Assembly: GCA_903994635.1 (NCBI GenBank)
Contig: CAJEXQ010000016.1
Coordinates: forward strand, 1 to 45,673
Reading direction: 5' to 3'
DNA length: 45,673 nt
From: an uncultured Chlorobiaceae bacterium
GTDB lineage: Bacteria; Bacteroidota; Chlorobiia; Chlorobiales; Chlorobiaceae
Made by a program: the position numbers and the translations under genes. Numbering within the stretch: the first letter of the stretch is position 1; every line of letters starts with the position of its first letter. This document shows positions 16,416 through 24,306 of the stretch, in pieces. The notes beneath the pieces are model-generated. The model was given only the letters and a program-made list of their open reading frames with translations. It was not told the DNA's origin and did no database searches.

Positions 16416-17597
16416 ATGAAGATTGCCTTGTATGTGGGGAGTTATGTCAGAGACAAAGATGGCGCGGTAAAATCCATCTATCAACTGGTCTCTTCATTCA
16501 GGAAGAATGGTCACCAGGTGGTTGTCTGGTCTCCTGATCTCTCTGCTGGCGATAACCATAGCGGTTTGACCGTTTACAGGGTGGCTTCAGTGCCCGTTCC
16601 GCTTTATTCTGACTACCGGCTTGGCTTTTTCTCAAAGGAAACTCTCAGGCAGCTCGAAGGCTATGCTCCGGATATTGTGCATATTTCGACACCTGATATT
16701 GTCGGCAGAGAGTTTCTTCTGTATGCGAAGGGAAAAAATATTCCTGTAGCCTCTGCTTTCCACACGGATTTCCCCTCCTATTGCAGTTACTATCGCCTTG
16801 GGTTTGCAGAGGGGCTTGCCTGGAAATATCTTGCATGGTTTTATAACAGTTCTACCCTTGTGCTTGCTCCGAATAATAGCGCCCGATTGAAACTCCAGAA
16901 TCATCAGGTCAAAGGGGTTCATATCTGGTCGAGGGGAGTGGACAAGGAGCTTTTTGATCCATCCCGTCGTTCCGTCAAGCTCCGATTGGCGTGGAATACT
17001 CTTGACAGGAAAGTCATTGTCTATGCAGGACGTTTTGTGCCCTACAAAGATATTGATGTTGTTATGGGGGTTTACGACAGGCTTATGTTGGGTGGGTACG
17101 CTGATAAGGTACGATTTGTGATGATTGGTTCTGGACCAGAGGAGGATGAAATGAAACGAAGAATGCCGGAAGCGATATTTACCGGCTATCTTACAGGGGT
17201 GAAACTGCCGGAGGCTTATGCCAGTGGAGATATTTTTCTTTTTCCGTCAACAACCGAGGCATTTTGTAATGTTGCGCTTGAAGCGCTTGCCTCAGGGTTG
17301 CCTGTCGTGGTTTCGGATGCTGGTGGTTGTCGGGAGATTGTTGCCAGATCGGCTGGCGGTATTGTAGCCAATGAAAAAAATGTGGGGGATTTTTATGGTA
17401 AATGTCTTGAATTGCTTGATAATTCCATGCAATATGAGGAGTTGAAAGCCAGTGGCCTTGCTTTTGCAGAGAGGCAGTCATGGGCAGCGGTCAATGGAGT
17501 TGTGATTGACTTGTACCGGAAGATGGTTGAGAATGCAAGAGGCAGTGTTGAAATGAGTGGCAGACAGGCAGTTCGGCTTGATAAGAGGGAGAATTGA
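16416..17597 (+). CDS. Glycosyltransferase family 4 protein
   Basis: The 393-residue protein has a GT-B fold. The N-terminal domain starts MKIALYVGSYVRDKDGAVKS, with the acceptor-side motif APDIVHISTPDIVG. The C-terminal donor domain has VIVYAGRFVPYKDID, VMIGSGPEEDEMK and the E-x7-E motif in FPSTTEAFCNVALEALASGLPVV. It resembles mannosyl and sulfoquinovosyl-type transferases (MgtA/SqdX-like) that build glycolipids, and could make an envelope or chlorosome-associated glycolipid; the sugar is unknown. AAGGATG precedes the chosen ATG. The gene is followed by gnd after two bases, an odd pairing with central carbon metabolism that suggests co-transcription. Confidence 0.85.
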   Translation: MKIALYVGSYVRDKDGAVKSIYQLVSSFRKNGHQVVVWSPDLSAGDNHSGLTVYRVASVPVPLYSDYRLGFFSKETLRQLEGYAPDIVHISTPDIVGREFLLYAKGKNIPVASAFHTDFPSYCSYYRLGFAEGLAWKYLAWFYNSSTLVLAPNNSARLKLQNHQVKGVHIWSRGVDKELFDPSRRSVKLRLAWNTLDRKVIVYAGRFVPYKDIDVVMGVYDRLMLGGYADKVRFVMIGSGPEEDEMKRRMPEAIFTGYLTGVKLPEAYASGDIFLFPSTTEAFCNVALEALASGLPVVVSDAGGCREIVARSAGGIVANEKNVGDFYGKCLELLDNSMQYEELKASGLAFAERQSWAAVNGVVIDLYRKMVENARGSVEMSGRQAVRLDKREN

Positions 17598-17599
17598 TT

Positions 17600-18496
17600 A
17601 TGAATGTTGGAGTTGTTGGGTTAGGAAAGATGGGATATAATATGGCGCTTCATCTTCTTGAACGTGGTCATAAGCTTGTGGTTTTTGATCTTTCCATGGA
17701 GGCAGTTGGCTCTCTTGAGGGAAAAGGGGCGTTGCCTGCCAGCTCTCTCAAGGAGCTTGCCAGCAAGCTGGAATCTCCTCGTATGATATGGCTGATGGTG
17801 CCTGCGGGAGCCCCGGTTGACAGCACGATTGACCAGCTAGCTCCTCTGCTTGATCAGGGAGACATTATTGTTGATGGAGGCAACTCTCATTATAAAGATT
17901 CTGAACGGAGAGCGGCCCGCCTTGAAGAGCAGGGAATCAGCTTTCTTGATGCGGGGACAAGCGGAGGGCTGGAGGGGGCTCGGCACGGTGCCTGTATCAT
18001 GGTGGGTGGCAATAAAACGGCTTATGAGGCGATTGAACCCTTGCTTACCGACCTCTGTGTGGAAAATGGCTATGGTTACATGGGTTGCGCCGGGTCTGGC
18101 CACTTCGCCAAAATGGTGCATAACGGTATTGAATATGGCATGATGCAGGCTATCGGAGAAGGGTTCAACCTGCTTGACTCAAGTGGTTATGATATTGATC
18201 TTGAAAAGCTCTCCCGAGTCTGGTCGCACGGTTCAGTGATTCGTGGCTGGCTGATGGAGCTTATGGCTCAGGCTTTGCAGAAAGATCCAAAGCTTGGCGG
18301 TCTCACAGGTGCCATTGCCGATTCGGGCGAGGGTCGCTGGACGGTGGAGGCCGCTCTTGAGCATGAGGTCTCCATTCCTGTGATTGCCGCCTCTCTTTTT
18401 GCCCGTTATCGTTCACGTTCAGAAGAGAATTTATCCGACAGGGCGGTAGCCGCATTGCGTCATGAGTTTGGAGGTCACGCCGTTGTTGACAAATAA
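17600..18496 (+). CDS. gnd: 6-phosphogluconate dehydrogenase, decarboxylating (short GndA type)
   Basis: The 298-residue enzyme oxidises 6-phosphogluconate to ribulose 5-phosphate and CO2. It is the short form of about 300 residues rather than the 470-residue E. coli form. The NAD(P)-binding motif GLGKMGYNMALHLLERGH starts at residue 6. The signatures IIVDGGNSHYKDS and LDAGTSGGLEGARHGACIMVGG follow, then the catalytic lysine region GHFAKMVHNGIEYGMMQ. A GAGGGAG sequence precedes the ATG. It sits between a glycosyltransferase and zwf, so the oxidative pentose phosphate genes are grouped. Confidence 0.93.
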   Translation: MNVGVVGLGKMGYNMALHLLERGHKLVVFDLSMEAVGSLEGKGALPASSLKELASKLESPRMIWLMVPAGAPVDSTIDQLAPLLDQGDIIVDGGNSHYKDSERRAARLEEQGISFLDAGTSGGLEGARHGACIMVGGNKTAYEAIEPLLTDLCVENGYGYMGCAGSGHFAKMVHNGIEYGMMQAIGEGFNLLDSSGYDIDLEKLSRVWSHGSVIRGWLMELMAQALQKDPKLGGLTGAIADSGEGRWTVEAALEHEVSIPVIAASLFARYRSRSEENLSDRAVAALRHEFGGHAVVDK

Positions 18497-18523
18497 TAAA
18501 ACAACACTTAATCAGGCGCCATC

Positions 18524-19960
18524 ATGCAGGTAAAAGCTGATAATTGCACCATTATTATTTTTGGCGCCAACAGTGATCTTGCTGCCCGCAAACTCTTTCC
18601 CTCTCTCTATGAGCTTGCTTTGTGGGGGAATCTTCCGGATGACTTTCGGATTATAGGAGCCGGTCGTGCAGCTCTTTCCCATGAAGAGTTTCGTGTCTCC
18701 GTGCGTGAAAATATGGTAAAGTTATTTCCGGAAACAGTGAGAGAGGAGGCGGGATGGAAAACGTTTGCAGGGAGGCTTTTTTATGTGAGGCTGGATCTTG
18801 CCGAGCCGGATGGTTATCACACCCTTCATCACGAGATTATGAGGGGTGCCGGAGAGTCTGGCAGTAACACGAATCTGCTCTTTTATCTTGCCACACCGCC
18901 CAGTCTTGCTCCGGTTATTGTCAGGAACCTGAAAGAGGCAAATCTTGGAGAACAAAATTGTTCCAGCGACGGATGGCGAAAAATTATTGTTGAAAAGCCT
19001 TATGGGCGCGATTTGCAGAGTGCGCGGGAGTTGAACAGTGTTATCGGAGAGGCATTCAGCGAAAAGCGGGTTTTTCGTATTGACCACTATCTTGGCAAAG
19101 AGACGGTACAGAACATTATGGTCTTCCGTTTTTCAAATGGTATTTTTGAACCTTTGTGGAACCGTGATCATATCGCCAACATCTCCATCACCATTGCGGA
19201 AAATTTCGGGATTCGTGACCGCGGAGCATTCTATGAAGAGGCTGGTTTGCTTCGCGACATTATGCAGAATCACGCGCTTCAGCTTCTTGCCGCTGTTGCC
19301 ATGGAGCCCCCTGTTGATCTCTCTGCAGATGCAGTGCGTGACGAAAAAGCCAAGGTGCTTCGTTCAATTCGCCACTTTATTCCGGAAAATGCTGAACACT
19401 CTATTGTGCTTGGTCAGTATGATGGGTATCGGTCGGAAAAAAATGTTGCGGACGATTCAACGGTAGAAACTTTTGCTGCGATCAAGTTTTTCATTGATAA
19501 CTGGCGCTGGAAGGATGTTCCTTTTTTTATCAAGGCAGGCAAGAACCTGGCTGAAACGGTGACCGAGATTGTTATTACCTTCAAGTGTCCTCCCCAGAAC
19601 TATTTCGGTCCAGCCGAAAGTTGCAGTTATACTGCCAATCAGGTTATCCTTCGAATTCAGCCGGAAGAGACCATTGCCATAAAGTTCGGGGCAAAACGTC
19701 CGGGCGAAGCGGTGATTACCGACCCTGTTTTCATGAAGTTTGATTACAAAACATCATTCACTGAGGCGGGGTTGACTCCTTATCATCGATTGCTGCTTGA
19801 TGCCATGGCAGGAGAGCAGATGAATTTTATTCGCCAGGACAGCGTTGAATACTCATGGGCCATTGTTGATGCCATAAGGGGGGCCGTCGGAGGTCAATCT
19901 CCAGATCTTTATCCTGTTCACTCCCGGGGGCCGGAGTCGGTAGTCAGGCTCTACTCGTAA
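18524..19960 (+). CDS. zwf: Glucose-6-phosphate 1-dehydrogenase
   Basis: The 478-residue enzyme catalyses the first step of the oxidative pentose phosphate pathway, making 6-phosphogluconolactone and NADPH. It shows the nucleotide-binding start [20 protein letters not shown] and the active-site signature [19 protein letters not shown] (about 186-204). It also has [13 protein letters not shown] and [11 protein letters not shown]. Length is normal for the family. It follows gnd by 27 bp and its last 17 bp overlap the end of the convergent pgl gene. Confidence 0.95.
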   Translation: MQVKADNCTIIIFGANSDLAARKLFPSLYELALWGNLPDDFRIIGAGRAALSHEEFRVSVRENMVKLFPETVREEAGWKTFAGRLFYVRLDLAEPDGYHTLHHEIMRGAGESGSNTNLLFYLATPPSLAPVIVRNLKEANLGEQNCSSDGWRKIIVEKPYGRDLQSARELNSVIGEAFSEKRVFRIDHYLGKETVQNIMVFRFSNGIFEPLWNRDHIANISITIAENFGIRDRGAFYEEAGLLRDIMQNHALQLLAAVAMEPPVDLSADAVRDEKAKVLRSIRHFIPENAEHSIVLGQYDGYRSEKNVADDSTVETFAAIKFFIDNWRWKDVPFFIKAGKNLAETVTEIVITFKCPPQNYFGPAESCSYTANQVILRIQPEETIAIKFGAKRPGEAVITDPVFMKFDYKTSFTEAGLTPYHRLLLDAMAGEQMNFIRQDSVEYSWAIVDAIRGAVGGQSPDLYPVHSRGPESVVRLYS

Positions 19961-20750
19961 ACCAGCAGACGACCCCATTTTCAGGCTTAACAAGAGTTGC
20001 AGGGAGACCGCTCTCTTTTTCCAAAAATATTTTTTCGGCCAGCACGCTCTTCTCTTTGCCGATAGTAAAAAAGATGATGTTCCGTGCGTGGTTGATTATT
20101 GGCAGGGTCAGGGTCAGTCGCATTCCCGGTGGTTTTCCTTCAGGGGCGTTGACTGGCAGTACCCAACGCCTCTTTTCCTGCAGAATGGCTGGATTATCCG
20201 CAAAGAGTGAAGCCGTATGGCCATCGTCGCCGAGACCCAGCAGTATAAGGTCAAAAACTGGAAACCTCTCTCTCGACAGACTCTCACCGGGAAAGAAAAA
20301 AGATTGGATGGTATCCTCGTACCTTCTTGCAGCCGCCTCCTTGTCAGCTTCCTCTGCTGGCATTCTCAAAAGATGATGTCCATGTATTGCAGTACTTGAG
20401 AGCAGTGACTCTCTAATCATTTTGTAGTTGCTCTCAGGATGGTCGATCGGGACGCACCGTTCATCTCCCTGGAAAAACCAGGTGTGCTCGGGAAGAGGGT
20501 GATGAGTCAGCCATTTTTTTTTCCTCCACTCGGGTACAGGAAGGTTATAGCGCTCAAGCAGCTCAGTGGTAACTCCTTCTGCAAGCTTCTGATATAAAAT
20601 TCTTGGTGAATTTCCTCCGGCAAGTACCATGGAAAAACGTCCGTGATTGGCAACTGAGCGGTATGCCTCAACAATGATGAGCGATGCGGCATGATCCGCT
20701 ATTTCCGCTACGGTGCCATCAAAGAAAAATCTAGGATTATGAGTGTTCAT
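19944..20750 (-). CDS. pgl: 6-phosphogluconolactonase (DevB/SOL type)
   Basis: The 268-residue protein hydrolyses 6-phosphogluconolactone, linking the zwf and gnd steps. Family motifs are [39 protein letters not shown] and [25 protein letters not shown] at 20750 follows a GAGG sequence; the upstream in-frame TTG at 20768 is less likely. It faces zwf on the opposite strand with a 17-bp overlap at the 3' ends, so the three pathway genes are clustered but not in one operon. Confidence 0.92.
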   Translation of the reverse strand: MNTHNPRFFFDGTVAEIADHAASLIIVEAYRSVANHGRFSMVLAGGNSPRILYQKLAEGVTTELLERYNLPVPEWRKKKWLTHHPLPEHTWFFQGDERCVPIDHPESNYKMIRESLLSSTAIHGHHLLRMPAEEADKEAAARRYEDTIQSFFFPGESLSRERFPVFDLILLGLGDDGHTASLFADNPAILQEKRRWVLPVNAPEGKPPGMRLTLTLPIINHARNIIFFTIGKEKSVLAEKIFLEKESGLPATLVKPENGVVCWFTSRA

Positions 20751-20907
20751 GCGTTGCCTCACGGTCAATGGTTTTAAATTTTGTTCTTATGAACGCGAAC
20801 CGCAGGGATTAGTGGAAAGGGTCATTGTGCAGGATAATGCTTGTCTCCTCCCTGAGCGTTGTGTAACTTGCCTTAACGGAAGATAATCGTAACAAGCGGA
20901 GGAAAAA

Positions 20908-21564
20908 ATGGCGACGTTTGATTTTGGAGTGAAAGTTGATCCAACGCTGTTTAACCGGCAGTTCAATGAAAGCCATGCCGTCAATGCGCAGGATTATATC
21001 TGGCGAGGTTGGGAGATGTTCAGAGGGAATGTGGGGGAGTTTGTGGGGTTTACCCTTATTATCTTTGCTGTCTGGGTGGCAAGTTCTCTGTTTGACGGGG
21101 GGAGTTCCCTTTTATTTTCAGCAGTTGCTGCGCCACTTTATGCAGGGTACAGCATTGTGGCCTTCAGGCTCTCAAGCGACCAGCCATTTCGGTTTAACGA
21201 TTTTTTTAGAGGGTTCAATTACTTTCTCCCTCTTTTTCTTGCCTCGCTTGCATCCACTCTTTTGGTCAGCATCGGTTTTGTGCTGCTGCTTTTGCCTGGT
21301 ATTTACCTTGCTATAGGTTACATGTTTACGACCTTCCTTGTCATAGACTATCGAATGGAGTTCTGGCAGGCGATGGAGACAAGCCGCAACATCATTTCGA
21401 GAAACTGGTTCTCCTTTTTTGGCTTTGCTCTTGTTCTTTTTGTCCTTAATGTTTTTGGGGCGCTTGCTCTTGGTGTCGGGCTGCTTGTCACGATACCTGT
21501 CACCTCGTGCGCGGCAGCAATTGCCTACAAGGATATTGTTGGATGTATCTCTTCGGAGTGGTAA
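20908..21564 (+). CDS. Polytopic membrane protein of unknown function
   Basis: The 218-residue protein has a cytoplasmic-looking N-terminus (about 1-45) and roughly five membrane segments. The middle section, SIGFVLLLLPGIYLAIGYMFTTFLVID, followed by FWQAMETSRNIISRNWFSFFGF, resembles the DUF975/GlpQ-membrane-domain style of small integral membrane proteins. I cannot assign a role. GGAGG lies just before the start codon. It diverges from pgl. Confidence 0.7.
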   Translation: MATFDFGVKVDPTLFNRQFNESHAVNAQDYIWRGWEMFRGNVGEFVGFTLIIFAVWVASSLFDGGSSLLFSAVAAPLYAGYSIVAFRLSSDQPFRFNDFFRGFNYFLPLFLASLASTLLVSIGFVLLLLPGIYLAIGYMFTTFLVIDYRMEFWQAMETSRNIISRNWFSFFGFALVLFVLNVFGALALGVGLLVTIPVTSCAAAIAYKDIVGCISSEW

Positions 21565-21687
21565 TGGCTGGGGAAGTAGGGGTCAGTTTGACCATGGTGA
21601 AAAAAAAACTATCTTTTGCGGCTATTGTGATGGCCTGTTTTAATCAGGGCGGGGTAGCACTGACTGAACACGGTTTACGGATTGCTT

Positions 21688-23340
21688 ATGCTCCGCTTGA
21701 TTCCCATTTTGTTTTTGATGTTGCTGATGTCGTTTCCTCTGTTTGGGGGGCAGTTTCAGTGGGGGAGGGATCGTCCGAAAGGAGAAGAAGTCGTAGCAGA
21801 AATTATCCATGACCGTTGCGACCGTTTGCTCAAACAAACAAATCCTGCAGGTGGAAGTGGGACGGAAAGGGCGCTGTTTAACATCCGTTTAGAACGTTTC
21901 TATGCTGCGAGGGGGTTTCAGCCAGTCTGGACAAAACGGAAAATGATTGCTGAACTGGTTGAGGCAGTTGAAGAATCTGCTTATGACGGTCTTACCCCTT
22001 CAGATTACCAACTCAGTAAAATCAGGGAATATTACACCAATCCTCCTGCGTCTCCAGAATTGGAGGCACGAAACGATCTTTTTTTCAGCAAAGCTTTTCT
22101 TGTTCTTGCCAGCCATCTTCGGTACGGAAAGGTCAGGCCGGAAAGTCTTGAGCCAGGCTTGAACATCAATGGAGACAAAAGCTTGAGCGTTTTGGACGAG
22201 AGGCTTCAACGAGCCATCGACTCCGAAGCAATTGCCGTTGTATTAAAAGCACTTCGTCCGCAAGCTGCCAACTATAATCTTCTCAAAAAAGGACTTGTCC
22301 GCTATCAAGCCATTGCCGGTAATGGTGGCTGGCCGGTGTTGGCGGGCGGTTCGACGCTGAGAGAGGGCGACAGAGAGCGCCGCATTCCTGCACTGCGTCA
22401 CCGTCTCAAGGTGTCGGGCGATATTCCGGTACAGAATGCTGATACTTCAACAGTGTACAGTCGGGAGATGGTTGTGGCAGTCAAGGGGTTTCAGCAGAGG
22501 AATGGTGTGGATGTTGATGGTTCGGTTGGAGCCACAACTCTGCGCGTCATGAATATTCCTGTAGAGCGTCGTATCGAACAGATCCGGCTCAACCTCGAAC
22601 GGTATCGATGGTTTTCAGGTGACCTCGATTCAAGCTGTATTTTGGTGAACATTGCAGACTATTCCCTCCAGTATATTGAAAACGGAGAGTATCGGTGGAA
22701 GACTCGCGTCATTGTGGGGCAGCCTCTCCGTGAAACTCCGGTTTTCAAGGCAAACATGCAGTATATAGTTTTTAACCCAAAATGGGTTGTCCCTGCAACC
22801 ATTCTTGCCAAAGATGTTCTGCCCGGAATCACCAAGGACTCCTTATACCTCGATAAAAAAAAGCTCAAAGTTATGACACCGGAGGGCATTACCATCAATC
22901 CGGCTTCAGTTGACTGGTCACACTATTCTGCGAAAAATCTTCCCTATCGCCTGCAGCAGCGATCGGGCGACCAGGGCGCATTGGGGAGAATCAAGTTCAT
23001 GATGCCCAACCGGTATACTGTTTACCTGCACGACACATCTTCCAAAGAGCTGTTTGAAAAGAGTCGCAGAGCCTTCAGTTCAGGGTGTGTCAGAGTGCAA
23101 TATCCGGAAGAACTTGCAAGACTGCTGCTTCAGGACACTATTCTGTGGAGCAGGGCAAAGATTCAGGATGCCATAAATACCGGAAAAACAAGGACAGTCA
23201 ACCTCCCGAAACAGATTCCTGTTTTTCTTCTCTACCTGACCGTTATACCCAAAGGAGAAGAGATCCAGTTCCGTGATGATATCTATAATCACGACAATAA
23301 ATTACTGAAAGCTCTAAACAAACCAATTCCTCAACAGTAA
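21688..23340 (+). CDS. L,D-transpeptidase, YcbB (LdtD)-like, with peptidoglycan-binding domain
   Basis: The precursor of about 550 residues begins with a signal peptide (MLRLIPILFLMLLMSFPLFGG) and acts in the periplasm. A scaffold region (about 50-220) is followed by a peptidoglycan-binding motif, MVVAVKGFQQRNGVDVDGSVGATTLRVMN. The YkuD catalytic domain comes next, with HDTSSKELF (His near 447) and SSGCVRVQ (Cys near 465). Such enzymes form 3-3 cross-links in peptidoglycan or attach proteins to it. ATG at 21688 gives the best signal peptide; a TTG at 21682 is in frame. The length matches YcbB-type enzymes. Confidence 0.9.
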   Translation: MLRLIPILFLMLLMSFPLFGGQFQWGRDRPKGEEVVAEIIHDRCDRLLKQTNPAGGSGTERALFNIRLERFYAARGFQPVWTKRKMIAELVEAVEESAYDGLTPSDYQLSKIREYYTNPPASPELEARNDLFFSKAFLVLASHLRYGKVRPESLEPGLNINGDKSLSVLDERLQRAIDSEAIAVVLKALRPQAANYNLLKKGLVRYQAIAGNGGWPVLAGGSTLREGDRERRIPALRHRLKVSGDIPVQNADTSTVYSREMVVAVKGFQQRNGVDVDGSVGATTLRVMNIPVERRIEQIRLNLERYRWFSGDLDSSCILVNIADYSLQYIENGEYRWKTRVIVGQPLRETPVFKANMQYIVFNPKWVVPATILAKDVLPGITKDSLYLDKKKLKVMTPEGITINPASVDWSHYSAKNLPYRLQQRSGDQGALGRIKFMMPNRYTVYLHDTSSKELFEKSRRAFSSGCVRVQYPEELARLLLQDTILWSRAKIQDAINTGKTRTVNLPKQIPVFLLYLTVIPKGEEIQFRDDIYNHDNKLLKALNKPIPQQ

Positions 23341-23366
23341 GCCGGAAAGCTGCGGCTTGTAAAACT

Positions 23367-23840
23367 ATGGCATTTTCTGTTACCATCAACATTCAAAAAG
23401 AGTTCAAGAGTTCTGGCTCCCCTGACGAACTCTTCGCTCTTCTTGCCGATGTGCCTCGTTCAGCCTCCCACTTTCCCAAAGTCGACAAGCTTGTTGACCT
23501 CGGGGAGAACACCTTTCGCTGGGAGATGGAAAAAATCGGAATCGGCAACTACACCTTGCAGCAGACAATCTACGCCTGCCACTATGTCGCCGATCCTTCA
23601 ACCTGGAGAGTCATCTGGATGCCTATTTCCGGTGTCGGCAACGCTATTGTCGAAGGAGGTTGGAGCATAACCCCAACAGAGGCAGGCTCACAGGCCATCT
23701 TCAAAACCAAAGGCGATCTTACCGTCGATTTCCCATCATTTCTGCAGTTCATCATCTCCCCAATGGTCGAAATGGAGTTCACAGGCCTGATCGACCGTTA
23801 CCTCCAAAATTTACAAATCCTGCTGCGCGCAGGTAACTGA
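23367..23840 (+). CDS. SRPBCC (START-like) domain protein
   Basis: The 157-residue protein fits the SRPBCC fold. It opens with a beta strand (FSVTINIQKEFKSSGSPDELFALLADVPRSASHFP) of the polyketide-cyclase/CoQ-binding type and ends with a long C-terminal helix (FTGLIDRYLQNLQILLRAG). Such domains bind hydrophobic ligands in a deep cavity, but no ligand is known. It converges on the chlorosome protein gene csmB, and a pigment or quinone ligand would be an untested guess. It starts 26 bp after the transpeptidase gene. Confidence 0.75.
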   Translation: MAFSVTINIQKEFKSSGSPDELFALLADVPRSASHFPKVDKLVDLGENTFRWEMEKIGIGNYTLQQTIYACHYVADPSTWRVIWMPISGVGNAIVEGGWSITPTEAGSQAIFKTKGDLTVDFPSFLQFIISPMVEMEFTGLIDRYLQNLQILLRAGN

Positions 23841-23849
23841 GTGGACTTG

Positions 23850-23875
23850 TTTATTTACAAAACCGTGTAAATAAA
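23850..23875. terminator. AT-rich inverted repeat after the SRPBCC gene
   Basis: TTTATTTAC (23850-23858) and GTAAATAAA (23867-23875) form a nine-bp stem just after the SRPBCC stop. It is weak in GC and may be a terminator for the plus strand or part of the csmB terminator region next to it. Confidence 0.45.
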
Positions 23876-23908
23876 AAGCACCCGGGCTTTGAGATGCCAG
23901 GTGCTTTT
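23871..23908 (-). terminator. Intrinsic terminator of csmB
   Basis: On the minus strand, AGCACCTGGC pairs with GCCCGGGTGCT (plus positions 23878-23887 and 23896-23905) with one mismatch, followed by TTTTTATTT. It lies 18 bp beyond the csmB stop. A strong terminator suits a highly expressed structural gene. Confidence 0.85.
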
Positions 23909-23925
23909 GTGGTAAAAAGGGCAGC

Positions 23926-24153
23926 TTACTTCTGTGGACAAAGAGATGATGTGATGTTCTGGATGATCTGGCAGCAATTGCTGAGGAGGTTGCCAATAAG
24001 ATCTGAAGATGTTTTAACAATAGGCTCAATAAGCTGTCCGGCAGTTTTGATTCCGATGTTTAACAAATCGAGCTGCTGCTGGGCCATTGTTCCTGCTGTT
24101 GTCAAGAGGTTGTTAAAGGCAACTGAGAAATCATTGATTGCGTCATTTGACAT
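23926..24153 (-). CDS. csmB: Chlorosome envelope protein of the CsmB type
   Basis: The 75-residue product begins MSND and has the amphipathic helical pattern of CsmB/CsmF chlorosome envelope proteins, with QQQLDLLNIGIKTAGQLIEP, DLIGNLL and an end in PQK. CsmB is a small, abundant, hydrophobic protein of the chlorosome monolayer surface. It has no signal peptide, as expected. This copy contains three cysteines (C60, C61, C72). CsmF is a homologous alternative and I cannot fully exclude it. The gene is monocistronic: it follows metH's end by 153 bp and is closed by a strong terminator. Confidence 0.75.
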   Translation of the reverse strand: MSNDAINDFSVAFNNLLTTAGTMAQQQLDLLNIGIKTAGQLIEPIVKTSSDLIGNLLSNCCQIIQNITSSLCPQK

Positions 24154-24306
24154 GGCTGTTATTGTTTAGTGATTTTATGAAAATGCGTTTTAAAAAAATG
24201 AACTTCAGGAACAAGAGAATTGTGCCAATAAACTTAACAGATAGTAAACATAGTTTTTATAATAGAAAAATCCCCCATTTATTCGAAAATTCTTTGCATA
24301 AGTGAA

